NCBI GenBank assembly: GCA_032718475.1
Contig: JAUCBJ010005033.1
Span: 1-39,950 of the forward strand
Direction: 5' to 3'
Origin: Nemertoderma westbladi
Taxonomy: Eukaryota > Xenacoelomorpha > Nemertodermatida > Nemertodermatidae
Length of the DNA: 39,950 nt
In this document: positions 13,578-24,123 of the stretch, piece by piece
How positions within the stretch are numbered: position 1 is the first letter of the stretch
Layout of the letters: every line of letters begins with the position of its first letter
Notes under the pieces: generated by a model
Seen by the model: only the letters and a program-made list of their open reading frames with translations
Databases searched by the model: none
What the model was told of the DNA's origin: nothing
Translations under genes and position numbers: made by a program

Positions 13578-14524
13578 GGGCCAATGAGAGAGGAGGGAGG
13601 TTGTATGTTTGCCTCCCTATTGGGTTGGAAAGTTTGCAATAACTCATGGGGGAGTAGCCGGTAATACTGATCCAAGTTGGTGGATAAGGCCGGCTAAGGA
13701 TGTCTGGGATGGGAAGAGTCATGATATTGGGATATTGGATATATTCTGAGATGAATATTGCGGTGGGGGAGGGAAGAAAGGGAATAATCGTGTAGTGATT
13801 ATTTCGTTTTTAAATCAGAATCCCGACGGATTGTATTTTTGTATGTTTGACTACGGAGGCGCGAAAAATCGATTACATTCGGTTACACATTTAGAGTAGA
13901 CATATGAAGGATAATTTACTGCTCTATTGAATACCGCGTAGGCCCCTATAAATTAGATGTTGACACTTTTGAATAAATATCAAAAATACTCACAGTTAAA
14001 AGCAATGGCCTTGTTATTAGAAACATCCCATAGCAAGTGAATCCAACGTCCCTGCCGTTGACTTTGTGAAGGAAAATGTTTAGATGTAGGAGATCAAGCT
14101 CTGTCGCTTTAGACATTTGGGCTTTAAATAGAATATCCAACGGCCTTTGTGCCTAAGTAAAAGATAATGAGACTCTTGAATGAATACAAGTAACCGTGTC
14201 TGTCTCTCTCTTTGTACCTGAATTTACTGCGCTATAAAAATAAAATCACATACAGTAGCCCATAAACTATGTTAAGATTGACAAGTAGATGTGTCTTCTT
14301 GTCTGGGTCAGCAATGAAGACCGAGCTCGATATTAATTGATTTCCCCTTTTTTAAAAGGAATTATTGGAGATATAAAATTTTATAATAATAATTGTTGTA
14401 AGCAATGGTTGAATGCAGCCACAATGAGTAGGCCTAACAGGAAATTAATTAATTTATTTGAGGTGGCCTACTGTGTTATCGTAGTTTATAAAATGAGGTG
14501 TCTTTGAAACATTTTTGTCCCATT
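13578..14524. other. Intergenic spacer
   Basis: No gene is supported. About 13888-13950 (ending in TACCGCGTAGGCCCCTATA) matches the flanks of the TTAA-bounded element (32600-32660 and 39940-39950) and so acts as a paralogous comparison site. The rest is unremarkable AT-rich sequence. Confidence 0.6.
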
Positions 14525-14957
14525 ATCTCGCGAGATTAATTATTTTCTCGCGAGTTTAATAATTTTCTCGCGAGATTAATTATTTTCTCGCGAGTTTAAT
14601 CATTTATCTCGCGAGATTAATTATTTTCTCGCGAGTTTAATCATTTATCTCGCGAGATTAATTATTTTCTCGCGAGTTTAATCATTTATCTCGCGAGATT
14701 ATTTATTTTCTCGCGAGTTTAATCATCTATCTCGCGAGTTTAATTATTTTCTCGCGAGATTAACCATTTTCTCGCGAGTTTAATCATCTACCTCACGAGA
14801 TTAATTATTTTCTCGCAGTTTAATAATTTTCTCACGAGTATAATCATTTATCTCGCGAGTTTAATAATTTTCTCGCGAATTTAATCATTATCTCGCGAGT
14901 TTCATAATTTTCTCGCGTGTTTAATAATTTTCTCGCGAGTTTAAACATTTATCTCGC
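14525..14957. repeat. 20-21-bp minisatellite carrying TCTCGCGAG
   Basis: About 22 tandem units alternate between forms like ATCTCGCGAGATTAATTAT and TTCTCGCGAGTTTAATCAT, giving a roughly 41-bp dimer. I count sixteen exact CTCGCGAG cores; the later units show CTCACGAG, CTCGCAG, CTCGCGAA and CTCGCGTG decay. TCTCGCGAGA is a known vertebrate core-promoter motif bound by BANP, so this array is a cluster of possible binding sites, though no transcription start is evident here. Confidence 0.95.
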
Positions 14958-15567
14958 GGCTAAATTCAGAAGAATATCAAGGGGAATTAAAATGTCGAAT
15001 AAAAATAATAAAAGTATGCCATACAGTAAGTGGTTCGTCTTTTATAAACCCACCTCATCGTTTAGAGCAGCGGAAAGAAATGAAATTAGGAATATTTGGC
15101 CGACCATAACGGCTGCCCATTGCAGAATAACTACTGCGAGTAATGGCTCTTCTAGAAAAAAGGTGGCTCCTTTACTTAAGAAGAAGTAGAGTTGAAGTGT
15201 TAGGTTGACGCTGTTTGTAAAATAAAGAGTCAAAAGTGGTAACGAAAATATTCGATCAGCATCCTTCACAGTTTCTGAGAGATATTCGTACCTGTAATAA
15301 AGACACGCCTAAATCATGGACCAATTTTTGGCACCTCATACACAAAACCCCAAAACTTACAGTATCAGTAGATTAAGAAAGTGTTAGGGACTTTCTTCGA
15401 TGGTGAGTATATCGAAAGTCTCTAAACTGATTCCTGAGTGTTCCTCTACAGTTAAATATCTGCCTCCCATCTAAACACACCTCTGGATTCGGACAGGGAA
15501 CCTGCTGTTGGATATTCCGACATTCCCGAATATGTGGAGCCCATAGGAAGTTACATGATTACGAATG
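14958..15567. other. Spacer with an unrecognised 90-codon open stretch
   Basis: An open stretch starts inside the minisatellite (14917) and ends at 15189. Its lysine- and serine-rich translation matches nothing I recognise, and the start lies in repeat DNA, so I do not call a gene. A small imperfect hairpin (GACTTTC ... GAAAGTC) lies near 15390-15420. Confidence 0.5.
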
Positions 15568-15588
15568 GTTGTGGGGCGAGCCACGAAT

Positions 15589-15619
15589 TGAGCGAAGCCT
15601 TAGCATATGGGTGCCATTA
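15589..15619. repeat. Target-site duplication, left copy (31 bp)
   Basis: This 31-bp sequence (starting TGAGCGAAGCC, ending GTGCCATTA) is identical to 17822-17852. The two copies flank the LINE exactly and both belong to the MITE, which is what target-primed reverse transcription is expected to leave. Confidence 0.85.
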
Positions 15620-17821
15620 CTACTACTAGGATCGGCATGCTGCATTGCAGCTGCATTTTTAAGAATGCTGTGCCGGCTTATCGACAAAATTGCACCGCCA
15701 CAACTCCCTATCACCCATAACATTTTCTAGATCATCCGCATCTTCAAGGCCAGTTTCCTTTAAGATGCGTCTCAAGAAAGTCATGGGCTGTCCACCATGC
15801 TTATTCACTCCATGAGGCTGCCAAAGTACAAGATTATGCACTGGCTGGTCCTCACGGCGAAAGCAATGTCCTGCAAAGCGGAGGAGATTTTGTTCTAGTG
15901 TCAAGCTTGGGGGAACCAATGAGACACCTCCAATGTTATATAGTGTCTGGTTGGAGATGTGTGCATTGAACTTGACACAATGAACCCGGCGTAGCATTCT
16001 TGTAAATGTGCCGTCCAGAGATTTGGTGTCCTCAGCAGTTTGAGCCCAGCATGGACTCCCATAGAGGAGTACTGTAACTACTGCTGCTCTAAATAACCGG
16101 ACCTTAAGTTTCCGATTAATTCTCAGTGACTTCCAAATCCTGGAAAGCCTATTCAAGGCTGCCCATGCCTTTCCCTTACGTATTCGAAGGTCCTCACCTG
16201 ACTTCCGGATCCATGATCCCAGGTAACAGAAGTCGTCCACATGCTCAAGCATACCATCCTTTGAGCTTATGCTCATCCGATCAGAGACTTGCTGAGGACT
16301 TTCAAAGTTAACTGTCAGAATTTTGGTCTTTCTGGAGTTAATAAAAAGACCAACACTAGAAGCAGCATGTTCTAATGAGCTGAGGAGCTGCTGGGCTCCC
16401 TCTAATGATTCTGAGAGTACTCCTAAGTCATCAGCAAAGTCTAGATCAGTTAGGTACTTGGCAGGATTTCCTCGACTTCTGGAGCCAGTAGGTGGAGTTA
16501 TCATCACCCCATCATCATTATGATGATCTAAGGACATGCGTAGAACATAGTCAACCACAATAATGAACAAGAATGGTGCAAGTGTGTCTCCTTGGAGGAC
16601 GCCCCATAACACTTCAAATGGTTCTGTGTCACCGTCAACAGTAGACACAAATGTTGTCGAACCATCGTATACTGATCTGATTGCTGCAATAATTTCATCA
16701 GGAATCCCATATAATGAAAGTATGCTGAACATACGTGAGCGAGAGACTGAATCAAAGGTAAAGCGAATCGAAGTCAACAAAGATAACAGCCAGATGCCTG
16801 TCTTTCTTTTTTGATAACTCTTCAATTATCCTTCTAAGTGCCAAAATGGGCTCCATGGTCCCACGACCTTACGGAACCCATTCTGATTTCCACGGAGCAG
16901 TCTCTCAATGGGATACCTGATGCGATTTAATATAATTCTATTGTATAGCTTTGCAGCAATCGAGATCAATGAGATTCCCCGAAAAGAACCATAGAGTGTT
17001 AGGTTGCCCTTCTTGGGAACTGGCACCAACTTATTGTTTTCATTTCTTGTGGGACTCTTGTTGTACAGTTCATGTCTACTATGATGGGATAGATGAGCTT
17101 TAAACACTCAGGTATTTTAAAGACCTCAGGGGGAATACCATCTACTCCACTGGCACGATTGGTCTTAATGCTCTTTGCAGCAGCCTTCACTTCTGCAAAG
17201 GAGATATCACCAATGGGAATATCTGGGAGTACAGACTCAGACACTTTTACTTCTATAAAGTTATCAGGCAAAACCCTGTCATTATTGAGGAGCTTTTCAA
17301 AGTGGGCCTTCCAACCATTGAGGCGATCGGATGGTGATTCAGCCTTAACCTTGGTGGTTGGTTGGCTTTTTCGACCAGCAAGCAAGTTGATCGATCTCCA
17401 TGCCTGGGATGATTGCCTGCTGTCGTCAGCATCATTAATGGCATCAACCTGTTGGTTTATTAGCTCCTGTACATTAACAGAGTACTGCCTGTTCAGGGAC
17501 CTAGATGCAGCCTTAACTGCATTCTTGGCCGCTGTAGTCTGTTTGAGTCGGGACTCTTTCTGCGCCTTGTAGAGGTCATTTCGGCACTTCTGAATATTGT
17601 TGTCAGTCCAGGGGGCCCGTTTCCTGTTTCGAGGGTATATAGGAACTGGTTCTGCAGCTGCTACCTTAACTGCTTCTGTGAAGGCAGTATAGCCCTCACA
17701 GTGATCTGCCGCCTCAGAGGAAAGAGCCTCATACCTGTTGCTCAGCTGTAGTGTGAAGCTGGATCTCACACTTGGCTGTTGCAACAGAGAGGACCAGTCA
17801 TGCCGCGGCAAGGCAGCGAAG
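15620..17821 (-). mobile_element. Non-LTR retrotransposon (LINE) copy 2, 5'-truncated
   Basis: This is the most complete of three copies. Reading from 17811 downward: a linker region between endonuclease and RT (basic, starting ...RHDWSSLL, containing LSNRYEALSSEA), then SFAEVKAAAKSIKTNRASG(V)DGIPPEVF, the KLVPVPKKGNLTLYG block (frame change near 17050), the NQNGFRK fingers, GVLQGDTLAPFLFIIVVDY, the FADD catalytic motif (about 16430-16442), and the C-terminal RFAGHCFRRED and LVLWQPHG motifs, with the stop near 15659. There are at least two frameshifts (near 17000-17100 and 16850), and the VDF..FDSVS region near 16760 is scrambled. The element is therefore inactive. The endonuclease domain is missing. 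The 3' end is GATCCTAGTAGTAGTA (minus strand), and a 31-bp target duplication surrounds the insertion. Confidence 0.9.
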
Positions 17822-17852
17822 TGAGCGAAGCCTTAGCATATGGGTGCCATTA
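17822..17852. repeat. Target-site duplication, right copy (31 bp)
   Basis: Identical to 15589-15619; it marks the 5' junction of the minus-strand LINE. Confidence 0.85.
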
Positions 17853-18144
17853 ACGAGTTATCTAATCGTCGTCGTCTGTCGTCGTCGTATGACGTCGTAA
17901 ATTTTTGATCGCTAATAACTCGGTTATTCCTTGATGAAATCAAACGTAACTTGGTATGTATGTAGTCCTTCAAAAGTTTAGAAAGTATCTGAAGTTTCGT
18001 CAAAAACGAACGAACGCAACGAGGCACAAGAGGAGGACGATTATTGTGTTGAAGACTTCTGACTAACGGCAGACAACTCGTTAATGGTACCCATATGCTA
18101 AAGGCTTTGCTCACTTCGTGCTGCGCGAAGACCCCACGAACGTG

Positions 18145-18732
18145 TTTGACTGGCAATGTATGTTGTTCTGATATCAACAACTAGTTTACTGTATACTATC
18201 TCACCAATTATAGTGTTATCGCAAGTACGCTGCGGACACCAATAAATAACCATTCAAATATCAATAAAGGCATGGCTAGGTGAAATTTGATGTACACTCA
18301 AGAATGAAGTACACATCCAATATCGACATGTTAAATACACCAGATAATTACCAATAACTACCAACATCTTGTCATTCTACTATAAGCACGTTAGCCACCT
18401 TTACTGTAAATCAGGGCACTACAGATACTCATTTCAGGCATGGAGGACCCTTTACTTCTAACACCTAACACAATATTGTCGCTCTATTTGTTTAACAATG
18501 GTTGTCATCTAATTATACCGGATGTATACTACCTCGCTATTGTACATGTACATGTACAATATCCTTCACCATATAATAATTGCACTTATTTGGGCTTCAG
18601 CTAATATGCTGTGTTTGACACTATATTGTTCTCTAACTGTTTTTCATCCAATAATATAAAACATCGTCACATCAACACCTTCTCACATCGTACCATGACT
18701 CACTCGGTAGCTAATATTTCATTCTCCGTTAT
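18145..18732. other. Intergenic spacer
   Basis: No gene is supported. It contains a perfect 24-bp palindrome built from GTACAT repeats at 18538-18561. It ends (18692-18735) with a partial copy of the dispersed repeat found at 20312-20417 and 28765-28870. Confidence 0.6.
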
Positions 18733-19282
18733 TACTACTACTACTACTAGGTCGAGCGAACTCGGACAGTGGAAATGAGATCCTTCCAGTCTTCCGATTC
18801 TCCATAGTTGTCGCAATTTCGTTTCTCCCAAGTTCAGTATCCCTTTCAAGTTGATCTATATATGTTATGGCCGGTCATCCACGACTACGCTTTCCATGAG
18901 TTGGTTGCCAGAGAAGTAGATCTGGTATGACCTCGTCTTTACTTCGCCAGCAGTGCCCACTGAATCTTAATCTGCGTTCACGGAGGGTGGTTGATACAGG
19001 TGGTATTGTACCATAAAGCTCGGCGTTTGTCATGTGTTGTCTCCAGCTGATGTTTAGGGGTGCCCTTAGTAGTTTTGTGTAGCAACCATCAATTCGTTGT
19101 TCAAGTGATTTAGTCAGTGTCCAGGTTTCACCCTCGTATAAAAGTAGGCCCCAACACTTTCCACTGTGGCTCGAAAGAACTTGGTCTTCAGGCGCCTGGA
19201 GAGATCTGAATTCCAGATGGTATATATTTTTGATAGAACTACCCATGCCTTTGCTTTCCTAACTTCTATGTCTTAAGTTTCC
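18733..19282 (-). mobile_element. Second LINE family, 3' end only
   Basis: On the minus strand the frame reads VRKAKAWVVLSKI, then NSDLSRRLKTKFFRATVES, then after a frameshift ETWTLTKSLEQRIDGCYTKLL, NISWRQHMTNAELYG and RRLRFSGHCWRSKDE, with LLLWQPTHGKRSRG near the end. This is the C-terminal thumb/tail of a LINE polyprotein, related to but clearly distinct from the other LINE here. There are frameshifts near 19135 and again near 18880. The 3' end is CCTAGTAGTAGTAGTAGTA, the same trinucleotide tail type. It is 5'-truncated near 19282, where an in-frame TAA lies just upstream. It abuts a dispersed repeat fragment (18692-18735), which it may have split. Confidence 0.85.
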
Positions 19283-19572
19283 ACTAGTAGCGTGCAAGCA
19301 CGCGGGATGTAAATCTTCTGTCTTCAGATTCAATCTATACAGTTATATCCGTTTTATACAGTATATCTACAGTTGTTGAAGGCCTACAGTTCTAAAATTC
19401 ATTAACCTGGAATTAGTAAGAAATTCACCTTCGCCCATACCTTGACTGAGAAGGCTATCAGCTGTATAAAATATTTATCACACACTAATGCTACCCTATG
19501 AAGAATTTCAAGTTTGAAAGGGAGTAGAGTTTAGGCAGTACTAAGTATACACAGTATGGGTGTACTAAGTAC

Positions 19573-19903
19573 ACGTTCGTGGGACCTTCGCGCAGCACAA
19601 AGTGAACAAAGCCTTTAACATATGGGCACCATTAACGAGTTGTCTGCCGTTAGTCAGAAGTCTTCAACACAATACTCGTCTTCCTCTTGTGCCACGTTGC
19701 GTTCATTCGTTTTTGACCAAACTTCAGATTCTCTATAAACTTTTGATGGACTACATACATACCAAGTTTCGTTTAATTTCATCGAGGAATAACTGAGTTA
19801 TTAGCGATCAAAAATTTACGACGACGACAGACGCCGACGACAGTCAACTCGCCAATGGCACCCATATGCTAAGGCTTCGCCCACTTCGTGGCTCGCCCCA
19901 CAA
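19573..19903. mobile_element. MITE copy A (uninterrupted)
   Basis: About 330 bp with imperfect inverted ends: left ACGTTCGTGGGA...GCAAAGCC-type (here GAACAAAGCCTTTAACATATGG), right CCATATGCTAAGGCTTCGCCC...CTCGCCCCACAA. It aligns in opposite orientation with 17822-18144 through the interior GACGACGACAGACG and GATCAAAAATTTACGACG blocks. A 64-codon open stretch inside is non-coding repeat. There is no transposase, so mobility would depend on an enzyme elsewhere. Confidence 0.8.
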
Positions 19904-20749
19904 TTATCTTGGCAAACCCATCGATTTATACTAAGCCTATGTAGAAATCCATTGCGTAAGCCATTTTTCATCATGAACACCAGCTGTTATTGGTGTTATT
20001 TTACCATTGCGTCTATGGCACTTTTCTCGTTTTATTTCATTTTTTGCCAAAACGAATCACTGTATTTTTTTTGAAAATTACTTTATACATACATTCAGAC
20101 CATACACTATAGGAGGGTACTAAAAACAACCAATTGACCGGATATTTTCGGAGCCTTTCGTCTGACAAACAAACAGACAAACAGGCACGACTTTCTTACA
20201 GTAATTAAATCTGAAGATTTACAAATGAACATTAAAAGTCATGAATTCGGTCTTGGTAGCATTTATATGCAATCCAACCTCCGTACCAGCCATCTCCACT
20301 TTATTCAGTAAAACCATATCTCGCTCGGTAGCTAATATTGCATGCTCCGTTATTACCCATTTCATATTGTCCTATATTGGTTTTGGTATTATCACTCACA
20401 GAACGCGGTATTGGTGTCTAAATTATTCCAGAAATATATATTTTTAATTTTCTTATTATACACAAAACTATACTCACCAGTAAATTGTCGTAGGCAGATC
20501 CGTTGGGAATCCTTTAGTTTCAGTTATCGGTCCGAGTTTGAACGTCATAAAACACCTAAAGGCCCGCTTTAGAAACAGGCAGATGGCGATAAAGTAGCCA
20601 TTCGTTAGAATCCAAACCATTAGTGTAAAACACTGAAAATATAATATTTAAGTAACAACTGGTGCGTCTGATTGTACTGTGGTTATTGGAGGTGCTATTT
20701 CGTCATGTCAAGAAATTTACTATAACCAGTCTGACTATTGACCGCTATA
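19904..20749. other. Intergenic spacer with a dispersed repeat
   Basis: No gene is recognised. The only structured element is the 106-bp repeat at 20312-20417. Confidence 0.6.
20312..20417. repeat. 106-bp dispersed repeat, copy 1
   Basis: Begins AACCATATCTCGCTCGG and ends ACGCGGTATTGGTGT. It matches 28765-28870 over its whole 106 bp with only a few substitutions, and its first part also matches 18692-18735. Two of the three copies sit next to fragments of the second LINE family, so it may belong to a composite element. Confidence 0.85.
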
Positions 20750-20882
20750 AGTAGACGGTTGGTGTAACAGCGCCTGGCCTGCACTCTATTGGTTTAGGGT
20801 TCGAGCCCCGCCATGGTCCACTCAACTTTTCTTCTACGGGGGATGATAAAATGAGGACCAGTTGAATTAATGAAAGCAAAAC
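20750..20882 (+). mobile_element. tRNA-derived SINE-like unit
   Basis: An A-box-like TGGTGTAACAG at 20760-20770 and a B box GGTTCGAGCCC at 20798-20808 have near-tRNA spacing, followed by CCGCCATGGTCCAC and a tRNA-unrelated body with ATGAGGACCAGTTGAATTAATG. The cloverleaf does not close into a functional tRNA, so a RNA polymerase III-promoted SINE head is the better reading. The unit runs directly into the 36-bp minisatellite. Confidence 0.6.
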
Positions 20883-20883
20883 A

Positions 20884-21252
20884 AGGGATAGGAGTAGCGC
20901 CCACCCCTACCTTCGGGTAGCAGATAGGAGTAGTGCCCACCCCTACCTTCGGGTAGCAGATAGGAGTAGCGCCCACCCCTACCTTCGGTTAGCAGATAGG
21001 AGTAACGCCCACCCCTACCCCCGGGAAGCAGATAGGAGTAGCGCCCACCCCTACCTTCGGGTAGCAGATAGGAGTAGCGCCCACCCCTACCCTCGGGAGG
21101 CAGATAGGAGTAGTGCCCACCCCTACCTTCGTGTAGCAGATAGGAGTAGCGCCCACCCCTACCAATGGCGAAGCAGATAGGAGTAGCGCCCACCCCTACC
21201 TTCGGGTAGCAGATAGGAGTAGCGCCCAGCCTCTACCCTCTGGTAGCAGATA
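20884..21252. repeat. 36-bp minisatellite, about 10 units
   Basis: The unit reads GATAGGAGTAGCGCCCACC then CCTACCTTCGGGTAGCA. Each intact unit contains CTACC-TTCG-GGTAG, a 5-bp stem closed on a TTCG loop. Because 36 is a multiple of three, the minus strand stays open as a 12-residue repeat in two frames, but this has no features of a real protein. Confidence 0.95.
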
Positions 21253-22014
21253 TTAGTCTAACAAAAAGAGGAGGTTTCGCTCATTTATTTATTGTTTTGG
21301 TTAGAATAACTTGCCACTGTAAACTGCTTATTTCCCTAAATCTATCAATACTTTTTTGCCACATTCGGGCCTTCGTCCTTGAAGCCCTGAGAGACCGTAT
21401 TGGGTCATCTGTAATCTGTGGACACATCCATGTAGGCTACATTTTATATGTTTCTTTAGGCCGTAATTTGTGATTAAGAATTACCTTTCTAAATAATAAT
21501 TTCAAAGTACTGTACATGCATTAATAATTAATAACAATTGCAAATATCGAATTCCCCGAATACAACGTATATATTATTTATAGTTTCATCAGTCTGTTGT
21601 GAATCTCTCTAAACATTTTTTGTTGCTGGAATTGTGTAGCAATAAAATTCCTTAAATTATCGCTATTTTGAGTCGCATTTCAAGGAAATAATAGCCTACA
21701 TAATATATCTTCACTTTTAGTATTTTAAATTTGCTTTATTTTTAAAGTTTTTTTATTCTAATGTATCCCCACTGTTTCAAAATGTCAACAATTATTTATT
21801 AAGTAGTGCAAATGGGAAATGCAAGTCGGTTTGTTATGTTCTCGGTTCACCTTCCGTTGTCACTTGCACCCTTTCTTTTTGCCCAAGGCTCTTATATTTC
21901 TCCTTTTTAATATCATCAAACTGCTACCCTACTTTTATTTAACACTAACGTATACTTCGAAATTATTAATTAATTATACAATTAACGATCCACACTAATT
22001 GAATACTTACTTAC
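21253..22014. other. Presumed intron downstream of the receptor exon
   Basis: On the minus strand this follows the splice donor at 22014. I read it for a second exon of a membrane protein and found none that I can support. It is AT-rich with a short inverted CATGTACAGTAC-like stretch. Confidence 0.4.
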
Positions 22015-22725
22015 ATTCATCACTATAGCAAAGATCCAGAGGACATAGAAGGTTGCAGTGTTGGTTTCATCTTTAGGTATAACAGATAGTGGAATATCTA
22101 AGAAATATATTCCGCTGTGGATTTCAAACAACGAACTAACCCCAACGTTAATAACAACAAAAGCAGTACCTATCATTGTGATCATGAAGCTATCTCGTTT
22201 CATATTATCCACCATTTTGTTAAAATATGGACAAGCGTGCGAATTAACTGCAAAAACACGACATTTGGATAAAAACGTTTGAAGATAACTGGTCTTTGTG
22301 AAGCAATATAGAAGATTAAAGTAACTACATAGACACTGTAGAATAAATGAAACATGTATAAGGTTGAACAAATCAGTTTCACTTTGCCATCCATCTTGTA
22401 TCAAATCTTTTATTAGATTAAATACGGTTTTCGCAGAACTTAAGATGACAATCACACTGACGATTGTAGTTGTAGCATTGTTAACGATTATATCTTTTAT
22501 GCTATTCTTCTCCCTTCCCGTTGCTGATGATGTGTGGACCTTTATTCCAATCGCTTTTAAACCGAAATGTAAACTACTGAACATATAACTTCCATCCTTA
22601 ACTTCCATTTCAGTGTCAACATTGTTAGTTTTGTCACATAAATTAAACTCTGGATAAACTTTAGTTTTCGGTAATCGAAACTTGGAAATATGATGAGAAT
22701 TTGATTCCGGTGTTTTTTCTACCAT
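22015..22725 (-). CDS. First exon of a candidate gustatory-receptor-like (GRL) 7TM protein
   Basis: The frame starts at ATG 22725 in a good context (GCCATGG), with an in-frame TAG seven codons upstream, so the start is well fixed. A polar N-terminal tail (residues 1-50) leads into FSSLHFGLKAIGIKVH, the short amphipathic LG-type motif seen before TM1 in insect-type Gr and invertebrate GRL proteins. Hydrophobic segments lie at about 79-104, 118-146, 180-203 and from 223 on. After codon ...VMN the DNA reads GTAAGTAAGT, a consensus 5' splice donor, so I end the exon at 22015 in phase 0; reading on would stop ten codons later. The later membrane segments and the family's C-terminal TYxxxxxQF-type motif would lie in exons I could not find. 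The alternative is another orphan multi-pass protein. Family: known features; assignment: inference. Confidence 0.5.
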
Positions 22726-23528
22726 GGCGTTGATGTGATGCTAATGTTACTCAGTATTGCGTAGTTTGAGCTTCACAGCTGTCCTTTGAAGTATTGTTGT
22801 GAACTTCGATCGACAATTGAATGTTTACGCCAGATTGAAGAGAGTGAAACAGTTTTTGATTATTTTAATATACTGTATACATAAATTGATATTAATGGGG
22901 GGTAAACCTTTTTGACACACCTTCAGTTTTTTGTGTCTGAAATGCATTTGGTTCAATCAATTTGGCTTGAAATTTTCCATATGCCTTATTTAATTGCGAA
23001 GGTGAATTTTTAGAGAAATATTCGAATTTGAATTTCCCGCCAATTTTATTCGAATTTTTAGAATTTTCGTAAAAAAAAAACCCCAAGGCTTCGTTACAAA
23101 TTATCGAGGTAACTCGAAATTTGCTGGTGAGCTTCTCTAGACGACGTTTATTAATAATTATATAGGGTTTTTTTTTCATATTTTATCGTCAACCTGAGAA
23201 ATGTCGAAAATTCGAATTTCGTGAAAAAAGTTCTAAATTTTTACGAAAAACCAGCGCTGCAATACGAATCTCAAAATTTCCTCTATAATTTCGAATCCCT
23301 GTCATGTCCTGTAGGTGTTATTTATTTTATGAGTTGGTAGGCAACAGCGGTATGCCTATACAATATCTATATTGCCTAGCTAATCATACATAAACAAATG
23401 TGACCCAAGGTGTAGTAATACCGATCAAATTAACTAAATAAATGAATACGAGTCCATGTTCTCTATAACGAATACAAGTAAATGTTTTCTGATACATAAC
23501 GTCTAAAACTGTTGCGGGTCCTTACGCC
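22726..23528. other. Upstream region of the receptor exon
   Basis: AT-rich. A 95-codon lysine- and asparagine-rich open stretch on the minus strand (22892-23179) looks like composition rather than a gene. No convincing TATA or initiator was identified; TAATATACTGTATAC near 22866-22880 is the closest candidate. Confidence 0.5.
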
Positions 23529-23546
23529 CTCTTGCCTCTTATCCTA

Positions 23547-24123
<577 letters not shown>

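Larger units (their letters stand above)
15568..18144. mobile_element. MITE copy B, split by a LINE insertion
   Basis: The left piece (15568-15619) and right piece (17822-18144) together form the same element seen uninterrupted at 19573-19903. The termini are long imperfect inverted repeats: the left reads GTGGGGCGAGCCACGAA then GCGAAGCCTTAGCATATGGG, and the right ends in the inverse of this followed by CCCCACGAACGTG. The interior contains GTCGTCGTC-type repeats and is non-coding. The LINE at 15620-17821 sits inside the left inverted repeat. Confidence 0.8.

Noticed and set aside
14917-15189. 90-codon open stretch on +
   Set aside because: The start codon lies inside the TCTCGCGAG minisatellite and the protein matches nothing I recognise.
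20755-20815. Functional tRNA gene
   Set aside because: A- and B-box-like sequences are present, but the acceptor and anticodon arms do not close; SINE head preferred.
20794-21193. Repetitive minus-strand proteins across the 36-bp minisatellite
   Set aside because: A period divisible by three with no stop keeps frames open; there is no other coding signal.
22892-23179. 95-codon minus-strand frame upstream of the receptor exon
   Set aside because: Composition is dominated by AT-rich codons (K, N, F) and there is no family resemblance.
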